Shown here: in pieces, positions 1-11,138 of the stretch
Numbering within the stretch: the stretch's first letter is position 1
Layout: each line of letters starts with the position of its first letter
Source: Alphaproteobacteria bacterium
Lineage (GTDB): Bacteria; Pseudomonadota; Alphaproteobacteria; Thalassobaculales; Thalassobaculaceae
NCBI GenBank assembly: GCA_024742275.1
Contig: JANSYS010000021.1
Coordinates: forward strand, 1 to 64,000
Reading direction: 5' to 3'
Length of the DNA: 64,000 bases
Notes under the pieces: generated by a model
What the model was told of the DNA's origin: nothing
What the model saw: only the letters and a program-made list of their open reading frames with translations
The model's database searches: none
Made by a program: the position numbers and the translations under genes

Positions 1-155
1 CCACCCGAAGAGGTCCAGTCGACGAGTCACCTTCCGGGTGCGCCATTAAAACCCCGCGTCAATCGCCACAACATCATGATATGAAACTATGAATCGCTCC
101 CGGCCCACGGGCAATCGCGTTCTCACCTGGGCAATGCGGGTTGAAACCCCGCCGA

Positions 156-896
156 TCACCCGGTCGGAGAGACGGTCGGCGACCAATCGGCAAGCCTGCT
201 TTCAATGAAGGTCAGCACCTGCTCCTGCGCTTCCCGGCTGTCGGTCCCGACCGGAACCGGGGTGCCGATTGCGAACCGTGCTGGGCGTATCGGGCGAATC
301 CAGCCGATATCCGAGACCCAACGCCCCTGGGACCAGGCCGTGGTGTGCAACGCGATAGGGACGACCGGGACGCCCGCCGATCGGGCAAGACGCACCCCGA
401 TGCTGTTGAAGCCTTTCCGATCGAACGCTTCCGTTCGGTGCGCCTGGGGAAAGACGATCACCGACTTGCCGTCTGCCAACCGCCTGCCACCTTCGAGCAG
501 CACCTGCCGAAGATCGGCCTTCGCATCGACCCGCTCCACCACGATGGGGTCGAAAGCCTTCAGGACGGGGCCGAAGACCGGGTAGCGCATGAGGGACGCC
601 TTGACAACGAAGGTGCAGGGCCCGGCCGGGCTAAGCACGGAGGGGAGAATCTGCGTCTCCAGGGCGCTCATATGGTTGGCCGCGAAGACATAGGGCCCAC
701 CGCCCCAATCCACGCCTTCAACCCCGGACACCTCGAAACGAACCCCAACGGATTCTAGGGAGCGTCGCAGGGCGTGGCTTCCCTCGACCAAACGCTCATT
801 GCTCAACCGTCCACGCCGCGCCTGGATGGCGGCGGACCCGATATGCGCCGCCGCCTGCACATAGAACAGGAACGACGGCAGGATTACCCGAAACAC
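156..896 (-). CDS. PlsC-like 1-acyl-glycerol-phosphate acyltransferase
   Basis: Probable membrane-associated acyltransferase that moves an acyl chain onto a lysophospholipid. The protein is 246 residues, the usual PlsC length. Residues 1-20 are hydrophobic. The first catalytic motif is NHMSALE, with His75 and an acidic Glu80 at H-x4-E where most relatives have H-x4-D. The third motif reads FPQAHRT (149-155) instead of FPEGTRS; the downstream FNSIGVRLA and GVPVVPIAL stretches are typical of a proteobacterial subgroup with FPQ-type motifs. The start is GTG at 896, preceded by GGGGGAAG. No operon partner is visible. The family assignment is firm; the substrate and full activity are less sure because of the altered motif. 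Confidence 0.82.
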   Translation of the reverse strand: MFRVILPSFLFYVQAAAHIGSAAIQARRGRLSNERLVEGSHALRRSLESVGVRFEVSGVEGVDWGGGPYVFAANHMSALETQILPSVLSPAGPCTFVVKASLMRYPVFGPVLKAFDPIVVERVDAKADLRQVLLEGGRRLADGKSVIVFPQAHRTEAFDRKGFNSIGVRLARSAGVPVVPIALHTTAWSQGRWVSDIGWIRPIRPARFAIGTPVPVGTDSREAQEQVLTFIESRLADWSPTVSPTG

Positions 897-1284
897 GATA
901 CTTCCCCCAACTGGGTAGGAAGGCGATCACCTCGCCGGCGCCGTTGCCGCCAGCGAGTCACCTCCTAGGTCCCTCAGTCCGCTTGCGTCTTCGGGACCCG
1001 CCCTTCTGGATACAGCAAGAATGCGGCGACAATCATGGCAAGCCGGAATGTGTCACAGAGAGCGAGCCAGGCGCTATGGAGCCTGCCGACCGGAGCAACC
1101 CGACCGGAACCGACTCCGGCGTCGCGAGCGCGCGTTTCAGTGCGGCCCCAGCGACCTTCGCCATCGAACCCCCCGACAATTCCGTTTCGACCAAATGTGG
1201 TTCGATCACTCCACGCCGTAGGAGTCGAGCACAAAGATCGGTCGGCTCTCCACGCCAGAGTTCCACGCAGCAGAAACGCAGCTC
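897..1284. other. 388-bp gap, no supported gene
   Basis: Between the acyltransferase start and the VOC gene stop. Short reverse-strand open frames cross it (roughly 974-1234 and 1033-1266), but neither has a recognisable domain or a convincing ribosome binding site. The upstream region of the acyltransferase presumably lies here. I see no hairpin or repeat. Confidence 0.5.
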
Positions 1285-1680
1285 TCAGGGATAGCTGGCG
1301 ACCTCGATCAGGTTGCGATCCGGGTCGTAGAAGTACACCGACATCATCGGTCCGAGCGCTCCGGTCTGCTGCACCGGCCCCCGGGCGACGGCCACGCCGC
1401 AGGCGTCAAGATGGGATAAGACCGCCTCGATTGGCGACGGGGTGATCAGGCATATATCGAGGCTTCCAGGCGCATCATTGTCGACGCTCCACCAGTGGTC
1501 GGTGCCGGTCGGCCGGACGTTGAACTTCTGACGTCCGTATTTGAGCGCCACATGCACATGACCTTCATAGGCGAACTCCTCCCGCTCCATACCCAGCACG
1601 CGCTGATACCAGGCAACGGTTGCGTCGAGGTCGCTGCAATTGATCACGACATGGTCGATCCGGTCGATCTTGAAACCCAT
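1285..1680 (-). CDS. VOC-superfamily (glyoxalase/extradiol dioxygenase fold) protein
   Basis: A 131-residue single vicinal-oxygen-chelate module. The opening IDHVVINCSDLDATVAWYQRVLGM is the classical first beta-alpha-beta strand with the metal ligand His10. The closing YFYDPDRNLIEVASYP carries the second-half metal ligand Glu126. The open frame extends 41 codons further upstream, but only the ATG at 1680 sits at the conserved N-terminus, so I start there. Small VOC proteins of this type are often called virulence protein or lactoylglutathione-lyase-like; substrate cannot be deduced. It is transcribed divergently from katG and could share its promoter region. Confidence 0.85.
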   Translation of the reverse strand: MGFKIDRIDHVVINCSDLDATVAWYQRVLGMEREEFAYEGHVHVALKYGRQKFNVRPTGTDHWWSVDNDAPGSLDICLITPSPIEAVLSHLDACGVAVARGPVQQTGALGPMMSVYFYDPDRNLIEVASYP

Positions 1681-4250
<2,570 letters not shown>

Positions 4251-4278
4251 TCCCGAAGGCTCGACAGAAACATCCAGG

Positions 4279-4307
4279 AAGGGCGGCGTCAGAGGGGCGC
4301 CGCCCTT
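4279..4307 (+). terminator. Rho-independent terminator of katG
   Basis: GGGCGGCG (4281-4288) pairs perfectly with CGCCGCCC (4298-4305) across a 9-nt loop. Flanking AA and TT extend the stem, and a run of five T follows (4306-4310). It lies 28 bp after the katG stop. Confidence 0.9.
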
Positions 4308-4424
4308 TTTCTTGCCATAGCTCCGGCACTTCGGGTGATGGCGGTCGGGCCTTCGCTGCGGATGGCCGAACACGCACGGGAGAGAAACCGCACGCATCCA
4401 CCGGCGGAGTTCTGCTAATATGTT

Positions 4425-4455
4425 CGTGAACTAACAGTGAATTAGGACGTTCACG
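4425..4455. promoter_or_regulatory. Candidate TetR operator/promoter of the downstream regulator
   Basis: CGTGAAC (4425-4431) is matched by its inverted copy GTTCACG (4449-4455) with a 17-bp spacer, and the left arm sits in a second small dyad GTTC-GT-GAAC. The region lies just upstream of the TetR start codon at 4463, where an autorepression operator would be expected. This is sequence symmetry only; no binding evidence. Confidence 0.4.
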
Positions 4456-4462
4456 GCCCCTG

Positions 4463-5104
4463 ATGGCGGATACGAATTCCCTACGCTCTTCCCAGCCGCG
4501 ACGGCGGTCCCGCGAGGAGAAGGCACGCGAAACCTACAGATCCCTGCTCGAAGCCGCAGCCCAGGTCGTCGGATCCGACGGCTATGCCGACGCGTCGATC
4601 TCCAAGATCACTCAGCTTGCCGGGGTCGCTCAGGGAACCTTCTACAACTACTTCGAATCCCGACAGGACGTGCTGAACCGCCTGCTGCCCTATATGGGAC
4701 GGCAGATGCTCGACCACATCGCTTCGGCGATGCCCCGCGGCCTCACCGGTCCGGCGCGGGAAGAGGCGCGGCTGAGGGCGTTCTTCGCCTATCTCGACAC
4801 GCATCCGAGTTTCTATCGCATCCTGTACGAGGCCGAGGTGTTCGCGCCAGAAGCTCACGCCGAACACATCCGGGTTCTGGTCAAGGGATACAAGGGAGCC
4901 CTGAACCGCGCCGTCGCCCGCGGCGAAATCGGCGGCTTCGACGAGGACGAGTTGGAAGCGGTGACCTACATGCTTCTGGCTTCCCGCGCGTACATCGCCA
5001 TGCGCTATGCCCGCAACGGCGACGGACATGCCGGCCCGGTGCCGGATCACGTCATCCAGGCCTACATGAAAGTCTTGGGACGCGGCCTCTTCTCCCAGGC
5101 CTGA
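4463..5104 (+). CDS. TetR/AcrR-family transcriptional regulator
   Basis: A 213-residue one-component repressor. Residues about 18-65 form the TetR DNA-binding domain: a helix EKARETYRSLLEAAAQVV, then ASISKITQLAGVAQGTFYNYFESRQDVL, which contains the GTFYNYF recognition-helix signature. The rest is a helical ligand and dimerisation domain of usual size. The gene converges on the Baeyer-Villiger monooxygenase gene (60 bp between stops), so control of that gene is possible but not shown. An inverted repeat lies directly upstream, consistent with autoregulation. The effector is unknown. Confidence 0.92.
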   Translation: MADTNSLRSSQPRRRSREEKARETYRSLLEAAAQVVGSDGYADASISKITQLAGVAQGTFYNYFESRQDVLNRLLPYMGRQMLDHIASAMPRGLTGPAREEARLRAFFAYLDTHPSFYRILYEAEVFAPEAHAEHIRVLVKGYKGALNRAVARGEIGGFDEDELEAVTYMLLASRAYIAMRYARNGDGHAGPVPDHVIQAYMKVLGRGLFSQA

Positions 5105-5164
5105 CCCGAAGGAGCGCGCGGCCTCCCGGTAACCGAGATCGGGCGGCAGCCCGCGTCCGTCGGT

Positions 5165-6850
5165 TCAAGCGTTCACCGTTTCCGTCCGGCTGTCGGCCCT
5201 GTCTCGGGTGAACAAGAAACCGTCATATCCACGGGCGACGACATCGTCGCAGATCTTGCGGAACCGATTCATTCCGCCGGCGTAGGGCATGAACACCCGC
5301 GGCTTGCCCGGGACATTGGCGCCGAGATACCAGGAGTGGCCGGCCTCGGGCAGCAGGGTGGCGTTGGCGACCTCGTTGACGTGATCGACCCAGTTCGCCA
5401 CCGCCGGTTCGGTCGGCTCGACCCGATCAATGTCCTCTTTCTCCATCTTCTCGATGCAGTCGGTGATCCACTCCACATGCTGTTCGATCGCGACCGGCAT
5501 ATTGCAGAGAACCGATGGACTGCCCGGGCCTGTGATCGTGAACATGTTCGGGAAACCAACGACTTGGATTCCGAGGTAGGTACGCGGACCCGCCACCCAG
5601 GCTTCATTCAGCGATACGCCATCGCGCCCGACGATGCCCAGCTTCAACAGCGATCCGGTCATCGCGTCGAAACCGGTGGCGAAGACGATGATGTCGAGAT
5701 CGTACTCCCTTTCGGTCGTCTTCACGCCCGTTTCGGTAATCTCGACGATTGGCGTTTCGCGCAGGTTCACAAGGCTCACATTGTCCCGATTGTACGCCTC
5801 AAAATACCCGGTATCGATCGGCGGTCTCTTCGTAGCGAAAGGATGGTCGATCGCCGCCAGATTCTTCGCCGTCTCCGGGTCCTTGACGATCTCGCCGATC
5901 TTGCTCTTGAGGAAATCCGCCGCGGTATCGTTGGCAGCCTTGTCGAAGAGGATGTCCTGGAAAACGGCACGGAACCGCAATCCGCCGATCTCCCAGGCTT
6001 TCTCGTAGATCTCGCGGCGCTCCTCGGCTGAAACGTCGAAGACTTTGCGATCCTCGATCAGGAACGGATGTCCGTTGGTCGAGGTGTGCATGGTCTTCCG
6101 GATCTCGTCGATGTTCTCCCGGGCCCATGCCTTGAACTCGGCCGAGAGCGGATGGTTGTTCGCCGGGATGGAATAGTTCGCCGTGCGCTGGAACACTGTG
6201 AGGTGCTGTGCGGTCTCGGCGATCACCGGCACCGCCTGAATACCGGTCGAGCCGGTCCCGATCTGACCGACCCTCTTGCCGGTGAAATCGACACCCTCGT
6301 GGGGCCACTGGCCCGTATGATACCAGTCGCCCTTGAAGCGGTCGCGGCCGGGAATATCCGGCACATTGGCCGATGACAGGCAGCCGACGGCAGTGATCAG
6401 GTATTTCGCGGAGACTGTCTCGCCCGCATCCGTTTCGATCCGCCAGAGATTGGCCGCCTCGTCGTACCGCGCAGCTGTCACCGTGGTTTCGAACTGGATA
6501 TCGCTCTTCAGGTCGAGCTTGTCGGCGACGAAGTTCAGGTACCGCACGATCTCGGGCTGCTGCGGATAGCGCTCGGACCACTCCCATTCCTTTAGAAGCT
6601 CGTCGGAGAAGTAGTAGCTGTACGAATGGCTTTCGGAATCGCAGCGCGCGCCCGGATAGCGGTTCCAGTACCAGGTACCGCCGACCCCGTCGCCACGTTC
6701 GATCACCCGCGCCTTCAGGCCGAGACGGTCGCGCAGCAGATGAAGCTGGTACATACCGGAAAACCCAGCGCCGATGATCACCGCGTCCAGGGTATCGGCA
6801 CCGCGTTCCTTGGCCTGCTGCCCGTCGCGGGCCGTCGATGCGTTGGTCAT
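5165..6850 (-). CDS. Type I Baeyer-Villiger monooxygenase (cyclohexanone/phenylacetone-type)
   Basis: A 561-residue FAD- and NADPH-dependent monooxygenase that inserts oxygen next to a ketone to give an ester or lactone. The FAD Rossmann motif GAGFSG is at 27-32, the diagnostic fingerprint FKGDWYHTGQWP at 172-183 matches F-x-G-x3-H-x3-W-P, and the NADPH Rossmann motif GTGSTG follows at 198-203. FATGFDAMTG near the C-terminus is the second family fingerprint. The start at 6850 follows AGGAGG; the frame is open 17 codons upstream. Its ketone substrate is unknown; a DAD-type cupin about 5 kb away makes an aryl ketone worth testing. Confidence 0.93.
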   Translation of the reverse strand: MTNASTARDGQQAKERGADTLDAVIIGAGFSGMYQLHLLRDRLGLKARVIERGDGVGGTWYWNRYPGARCDSESHSYSYYFSDELLKEWEWSERYPQQPEIVRYLNFVADKLDLKSDIQFETTVTAARYDEAANLWRIETDAGETVSAKYLITAVGCLSSANVPDIPGRDRFKGDWYHTGQWPHEGVDFTGKRVGQIGTGSTGIQAVPVIAETAQHLTVFQRTANYSIPANNHPLSAEFKAWARENIDEIRKTMHTSTNGHPFLIEDRKVFDVSAEERREIYEKAWEIGGLRFRAVFQDILFDKAANDTAADFLKSKIGEIVKDPETAKNLAAIDHPFATKRPPIDTGYFEAYNRDNVSLVNLRETPIVEITETGVKTTEREYDLDIIVFATGFDAMTGSLLKLGIVGRDGVSLNEAWVAGPRTYLGIQVVGFPNMFTITGPGSPSVLCNMPVAIEQHVEWITDCIEKMEKEDIDRVEPTEPAVANWVDHVNEVANATLLPEAGHSWYLGANVPGKPRVFMPYAGGMNRFRKICDDVVARGYDGFLFTRDRADSRTETVNA

Positions 6851-6955
6851 GTCTGTGCGGTTCCTCCTGAGGCTTCCGTCGAAGGATGAACCGTCAGTCA
6901 TATTCTCGCAAGCCGCGTTCTAGGGCGACGCTTGGCTGTCTTCGTCTACGAGCCG

Positions 6956-7786
6956 TCAGTCCTCGATCATCCTTGTCCGAACACGGAACTGCTCGATCAG
7001 TGCGGAGGTGCCTGCGATCAGGGTGTCGGCATGTGGTCCTTTGCGACCTGGGACGAAGGGAACGCCATCACCGCCCGCCTCTTGCACGATCAGCATCCCC
7101 GCCGCGACGTCCCAATCCAGCAGATACGGATCCCAGGTGGCATCAAGACGGCCGTCGGACACATAGGCGAGTTGGATCGCCGCGCAGCAGTAGTTGCGGG
7201 TCTGTGCCCCGGCATCGACCAGCGCCGCGATCGTGCGATTGAACGCTTCCGCCGCATGCCTGGGAGAGTGGCCGACGCCGATCACCGCATCCTCCAGGCG
7301 GCCGGTGCCGGAAACCTTGATCGGTCGGCCGTCTCGGAACGCGCCGCCGCCGAGACTGGCCCAGAAGGTCTCGCCGGCGTTCGGGTCGTGGATCACCCCG
7401 ACTCTTGTCACACCGCCTGACCGGTAGGCTATGGAGACGACGAACTGAGGTATCCCGCGCAGGAAGTTCTGGGTGCCGTCGATCGGATCGACCACCCAGC
7501 CAGCCGCCCCCTCATCGCCGCCGCCCCCTTTCCCATCGCCGAACTCCTCGCCCAAGACCCGGTCAACTGGAAAGTCGCGGGCGATCTCCGCGCGGATCAA
7601 AGCCTCAACGTCCCGGTCCGCGGCGCTCACAAGATCCTGTGGTCCTTTGGCTTCAACCAGCAGCGCCTCGCGATCCTCGAACAAGCGACGTGCCAGCTGG
7701 CCGGCGGCCTCGGCAGCCCGGCGAGCGGTTTTCAAGCGGGCGTTATCGGAGCGGGCGGCATCCGCTTCTTTCACTGCGTTGGACAT
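6956..7786 (-). CDS. Inositol monophosphatase-family phosphatase
   Basis: A 276-residue Mg-dependent sugar-phosphatase of the IMPase/SuhB/HisN/CysQ fold. Metal ligands are visible in GEEFGD (Glu80-Glu81) and in WVVDPIDGTQNF (Asp100, Asp103), and the second motif LDWDVAAGMLIVQEAGG is complete. The start at 7786 follows GGAGA; the open frame continues 44 codons further upstream without a domain. It is transcribed away from the molybdenum hydroxylase gene. The family includes inositol-1-phosphatase, histidinol-phosphatase and 3'-phosphoadenosine-5'-phosphate phosphatase, and I cannot choose among them. Confidence 0.9.
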   Translation of the reverse strand: MSNAVKEADAARSDNARLKTARRAAEAAGQLARRLFEDREALLVEAKGPQDLVSAADRDVEALIRAEIARDFPVDRVLGEEFGDGKGGGGDEGAAGWVVDPIDGTQNFLRGIPQFVVSIAYRSGGVTRVGVIHDPNAGETFWASLGGGAFRDGRPIKVSGTGRLEDAVIGVGHSPRHAAEAFNRTIAALVDAGAQTRNYCCAAIQLAYVSDGRLDATWDPYLLDWDVAAGMLIVQEAGGDGVPFVPGRKGPHADTLIAGTSALIEQFRVRTRMIED

Positions 7787-7958
7787 GGATTCTCCGGCGG
7801 CTTGACGATGTTCCGGGTGTAGTGCGCGCCCCAGCGAAGCGCAACGGCGCCCGCCACCACAAGCGTCGCATGACACGAGCGAGTCCTGATATCGTCGGTT
7901 GTCACCGGCCTCGGGCAACAGCCCGATCCTTTATTCCGCCCAATCCGAGGAACCATTC

Positions 7959-10268
7959 GTGCCGAATCCCGTGCCGACAGAACCGTCCCACCGCCTCGAA
8001 GACCGCCGCTTCCTGACCGGTCGCGGCCGCTACACCGACGACGGCCGGCAGGCGGGCGAGCTGCATGCCCGGTTCGTGCGGACCGATCATGCCCATGCGG
8101 AGATCGTCGGCATTGAGGTCGAGGAAGCCAGGGGCATGCCAGGCATCGTGGGGATCTGGACGGGAGAAGATCTCCGCCGGGACGGGCTCGGCCCTATGCC
8201 GTGCAGTGTGGTCGCCGCCACAGAAGGGCCGATCGTCATTCCGCCGCACCATGCTCTGGCGGTCGACCGGGTCCGCTACGTCGGCGAGCCGGTGGCCATG
8301 GTCGTGGCGGAATCCGTTGCGGCGGCCGCCGACGCCGCGGAAGCTGTTCTGCTGGAGTACGCCGACCTGCCGCTGGTCGCAGACACCCAAGCCGCCGAGG
8401 CCGAAGCGGCGCCGCAGATCTGGGATCAGGCGCCCGGCAACTGCGCCTATCGGTTCTCGAAGGGCAATCCGGAAGCCGTCCGCAAAGCGATGGCTCATGC
8501 CGCCCATGTGGTCGAACTGGACCTGGACAACCAGCGCGTCTCCGCCTTTCCGATCGAGCCACGCGCGGCGTTGGCATCCTACGACGGCGATCGCGGGCAG
8601 TTCTCCCTCGAACTGACCGGCCAGGGGCTGCACGGCATCCTCGGCGACCTGGCAGGCCCGGTCTTCGGACTGCCCGCCGACCGGTTTCGTCTGTTCGCTC
8701 ACGACGTCGGCGGCGGCTTCGGTCTCAAGAACTTCCTGTTCGCCGAATGGGTCGCCGTGCTCTGGGCAGCCCGTTCGGTCGGTCGACCGGTGCGCTGGCT
8801 GGCGGAGACCGGCGAGGAGCTGGCGGCGGCGGTCCACGGACGGGCCGTTCGCTCCACCGCTCGCCTGGCACTCGATGCCGCGGGCGCTTTCTTGGCCCTG
8901 GACGTCGACATGGTGGCGGATATGGGCGCCTATCTGTCGAGCGGCGGCCCGAATGCGGCGACCAACGCGGCCTCGACGGCCATGGGCGGCGTATACAGGA
9001 TTCCGGCGATTCACATGCGCAGCCGAGGGGTCTTCACCAACACCGCCCCGGTCGACGCCTATCGCGGCGCCGGCAAGCCGGAAGCGAATTTCGTGATCGA
9101 GCGGCTAATCGACGCCGCCGCACGGCGCTGCGGTTTCGATCCCGTCGATCTCCGCCGACGGAACGTCGTCGACACCTTTCCTTACCCCAAGGCCCTGGGT
9201 GCCGTGCTGGACTGCGGCAGGTTCAGGGCCAACCTGGAAGAAGCGGTCACGCTGGCCGACCGAGCCGCTTTCGAGGCACGGCGGGCGGACACCGCGAAAG
9301 CCGGCAAGCTGCGAGGGCTCGGTATCGCGTGTTTTCTCGAAAGCTCGCGCGGTGCTCCACAGGAGGAGGTGGAGATCCGCTTCGTCGGCGACGGCTGTAT
9401 CGAGATCGCCACCGGTACCGAGTCGAACGGCCAGGGACACGAGACTGTCTTCACCCGTCTCGCCGCCGAGCGCCTGGGCCTGCCGACCGAGACCTTCCGT
9501 TTCGTTCAGGCAGATACGACTGCAACGCGCAGGGGCTTTGGCCATGGCGGAGCCCGATCCATGCACATGGGCGCCGGGACGATGATCCTGGCCATCGACG
9601 CCGTGCTGGAAAAGGCGCGGCCGCTGGCCGCACGTCTGCTGCAGGCCGAACCGGACGATCTGAGTTTCGGCGGAGGCCGGTTCACTGCGGACGGCGACAG
9701 ATCGGTCTCCCTCGCCGACGTGGCGGCCGCCGCACGCAGCGCGGACGCATCGCCGGAAACCGCCGACAAGGGGCTAGATTCGGCCATCTTCCGACAGGCG
9801 GCGCCGTTCACTTTCCCCGGCGGCTGTCACATCGCCGAAGTCGAGATCGACCCCGAGACCGGGACCGTCGCGCTCCTGCGCTACATCGCCGTGGACGACT
9901 ACGGGCGGATCATCGACCAACAGCTCACTGAGGGGCAGCTACATGGCGGGGTGGTCCAGGGTATCGGTCAGGCGCTCGGCGAGCAGATCGTCTACGAGCC
10001 GGCCAGCGGTCAGCTCCTTTCTGGATCGCTGATGGACTACTACCTGCCGCGGTGCGTCGACCTTCCGGCATTCGAGGTCAAGTTCTCGGGCGACGCGACC
10101 GAGGCGAACCCCTTGGGCGTCAAAGGGGTCGGTCAGGCCGGCTGCATTGCCGCGCCGCCGGCGGTCATCAACGCTGTCGTCGATGCACTCTCCCCGCTCG
10201 GCATCGACCATATCCAGATGCCGGCGACGCCGGAACGGATTTGGCGAGCGATCGTGGAGGCGGGATAA
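7959..10268 (+). CDS. Xanthine dehydrogenase/CoxL-family molybdopterin-binding large subunit
   Basis: A 769-residue catalytic subunit of a molybdenum hydroxylase, a class that hydroxylates aldehydes or N-heterocycles with water. The N-terminal RFLTGRGRYTDD opening, the molybdopterin contact DVGGGFGLKNF and the terminal MPATPERIW block are typical. The GTG at 7959 is preferred: GAGGA precedes it and it gives the family N-terminus; the frame runs 20 codons further back. The conserved active-site stretch reads GVKGVGQAGC, so Gln726 (codon CAG) stands where most relatives have the catalytic Glu. The [2Fe-2S] and FAD subunit genes that normally accompany it are not next to it. Substrate unknown. 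Confidence 0.9.
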   Translation: MPNPVPTEPSHRLEDRRFLTGRGRYTDDGRQAGELHARFVRTDHAHAEIVGIEVEEARGMPGIVGIWTGEDLRRDGLGPMPCSVVAATEGPIVIPPHHALAVDRVRYVGEPVAMVVAESVAAAADAAEAVLLEYADLPLVADTQAAEAEAAPQIWDQAPGNCAYRFSKGNPEAVRKAMAHAAHVVELDLDNQRVSAFPIEPRAALASYDGDRGQFSLELTGQGLHGILGDLAGPVFGLPADRFRLFAHDVGGGFGLKNFLFAEWVAVLWAARSVGRPVRWLAETGEELAAAVHGRAVRSTARLALDAAGAFLALDVDMVADMGAYLSSGGPNAATNAASTAMGGVYRIPAIHMRSRGVFTNTAPVDAYRGAGKPEANFVIERLIDAAARRCGFDPVDLRRRNVVDTFPYPKALGAVLDCGRFRANLEEAVTLADRAAFEARRADTAKAGKLRGLGIACFLESSRGAPQEEVEIRFVGDGCIEIATGTESNGQGHETVFTRLAAERLGLPTETFRFVQADTTATRRGFGHGGARSMHMGAGTMILAIDAVLEKARPLAARLLQAEPDDLSFGGGRFTADGDRSVSLADVAAAARSADASPETADKGLDSAIFRQAAPFTFPGGCHIAEVEIDPETGTVALLRYIAVDDYGRIIDQQLTEGQLHGGVVQGIGQALGEQIVYEPASGQLLSGSLMDYYLPRCVDLPAFEVKFSGDATEANPLGVKGVGQAGCIAAPPAVINAVVDALSPLGIDHIQMPATPERIWRAIVEAG

Positions 10269-10276
10269 CCACCCCG

Positions 10277-11038
10277 TCACCCACCCAGCTGCTCGGAGAT
10301 GCTGGCGCAGGTGGTCAGGAGCGGGCGCCAGTAGATGCCTCGGTCCTCCTTGAGCCGGAAGGTTGGAACTGACACGCTGACACTGGCGACCGGCAGGCCC
10401 GTCGAATCGCGGATCGCGGCCCCGAAGCAGACGATTCCCGTCTCGTTCTCTTCCTCGTCCGAGCTGTATCCGAGGCGTCGGGCGGCGCCGACCCGCTCGC
10501 GCAGTCTCCGCGCATCGGTGACCGTTCGATCGGTAACCGCCGACAGGTCGAGCCGGTCGATGAGCGCCTCCGCTTCCGGCTCCGGCAGTGCGGCAAGAAA
10601 CGCCTTGCCCACGGAACTGGTGTGAAACGGCACCCGGGTACCGACCGTGGACGCCATGCGGACGAGCTCGGCGCTTTCCATCTTCTCGATATAGACCATC
10701 TCGTCGCGCATCCGGACCGCCAGGTGAACGGTCTCCCCGGTCTCGTCGCGCAGCGCCGACAGGGCGTCGCGGGCCGAAGAACGGATGTCCTGCTGAGCGA
10801 GCGCCCTGTGCGCCAGACCGATCAGGCGGCTTCCAAGTCTGTAGCGTTTGTCGAGCCCCTGACGGATCAACCCCTCGGCTTCGAGCGCGGCAAGGATGCG
10901 ATACAGGGTGGGCCGGGTCAGGTCCGATCGACGCGTGAGATCGCCGACCGTCGGCGCCTCAGAATTGTCGGCGACCAGTTGCAGCACCGCCATGCTGCGG
11001 GAAAAACTCTGGGCGCCCGGAATTGCTCTCTGTTCCAC
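10277..11038 (-). CDS. IclR-family transcriptional regulator
   Basis: A 253-residue regulator. Residues about 10-75 are the winged-helix domain (SFSRSMAVLQLVADN, then LTRPTLYRILAALEAEGLI). The rest is the IclR effector-binding domain with the conserved HTSSVGKAFLAALP and ENETGIVCFGAAIRD segments. The start is GTG at 11038 preceded by GGAGAGAG. It converges on the molybdenum hydroxylase gene (8 bp between stops) and diverges from the SDR and cupin genes. A 6-1-6 inverted repeat in the shared promoter is a reasonable binding site, so it probably controls the SDR-cupin pair. Confidence 0.93.
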   Translation of the reverse strand: MEQRAIPGAQSFSRSMAVLQLVADNSEAPTVGDLTRRSDLTRPTLYRILAALEAEGLIRQGLDKRYRLGSRLIGLAHRALAQQDIRSSARDALSALRDETGETVHLAVRMRDEMVYIEKMESAELVRMASTVGTRVPFHTSSVGKAFLAALPEPEAEALIDRLDLSAVTDRTVTDARRLRERVGAARRLGYSSDEEENETGIVCFGAAIRDSTGLPVASVSVSVPTFRLKEDRGIYWRPLLTTCASISEQLGG

Positions 11039-11116
11039 CGATCTCTCTCCGCGATCGCCGCGACGCGCGTTGACAGGACGACGACGGCATGCGATTTATC
11101 AGATAATAGAATTCAT

Positions 11117-11129
11117 TCCATAATATGGA
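11117..11129. promoter_or_regulatory. Inverted repeat, candidate IclR-type operator
   Basis: TCCATA (11117-11122), one central A, then TATGGA (11124-11129): a perfect dyad 10 bp before the SDR start codon and about 80 bp before the divergent IclR gene. IclR-family sites are often short dyads in this arrangement. The assignment is by position and symmetry only. Confidence 0.4.
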
Positions 11130-11138
11130 CATTCGAGC

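Noticed and set aside
974-1266. Two short reverse-strand open frames before the acyltransferase gene
   Set aside because: They overlap each other in different frames, have no domain and no credible ribosome binding site. A degraded gene cannot be excluded.
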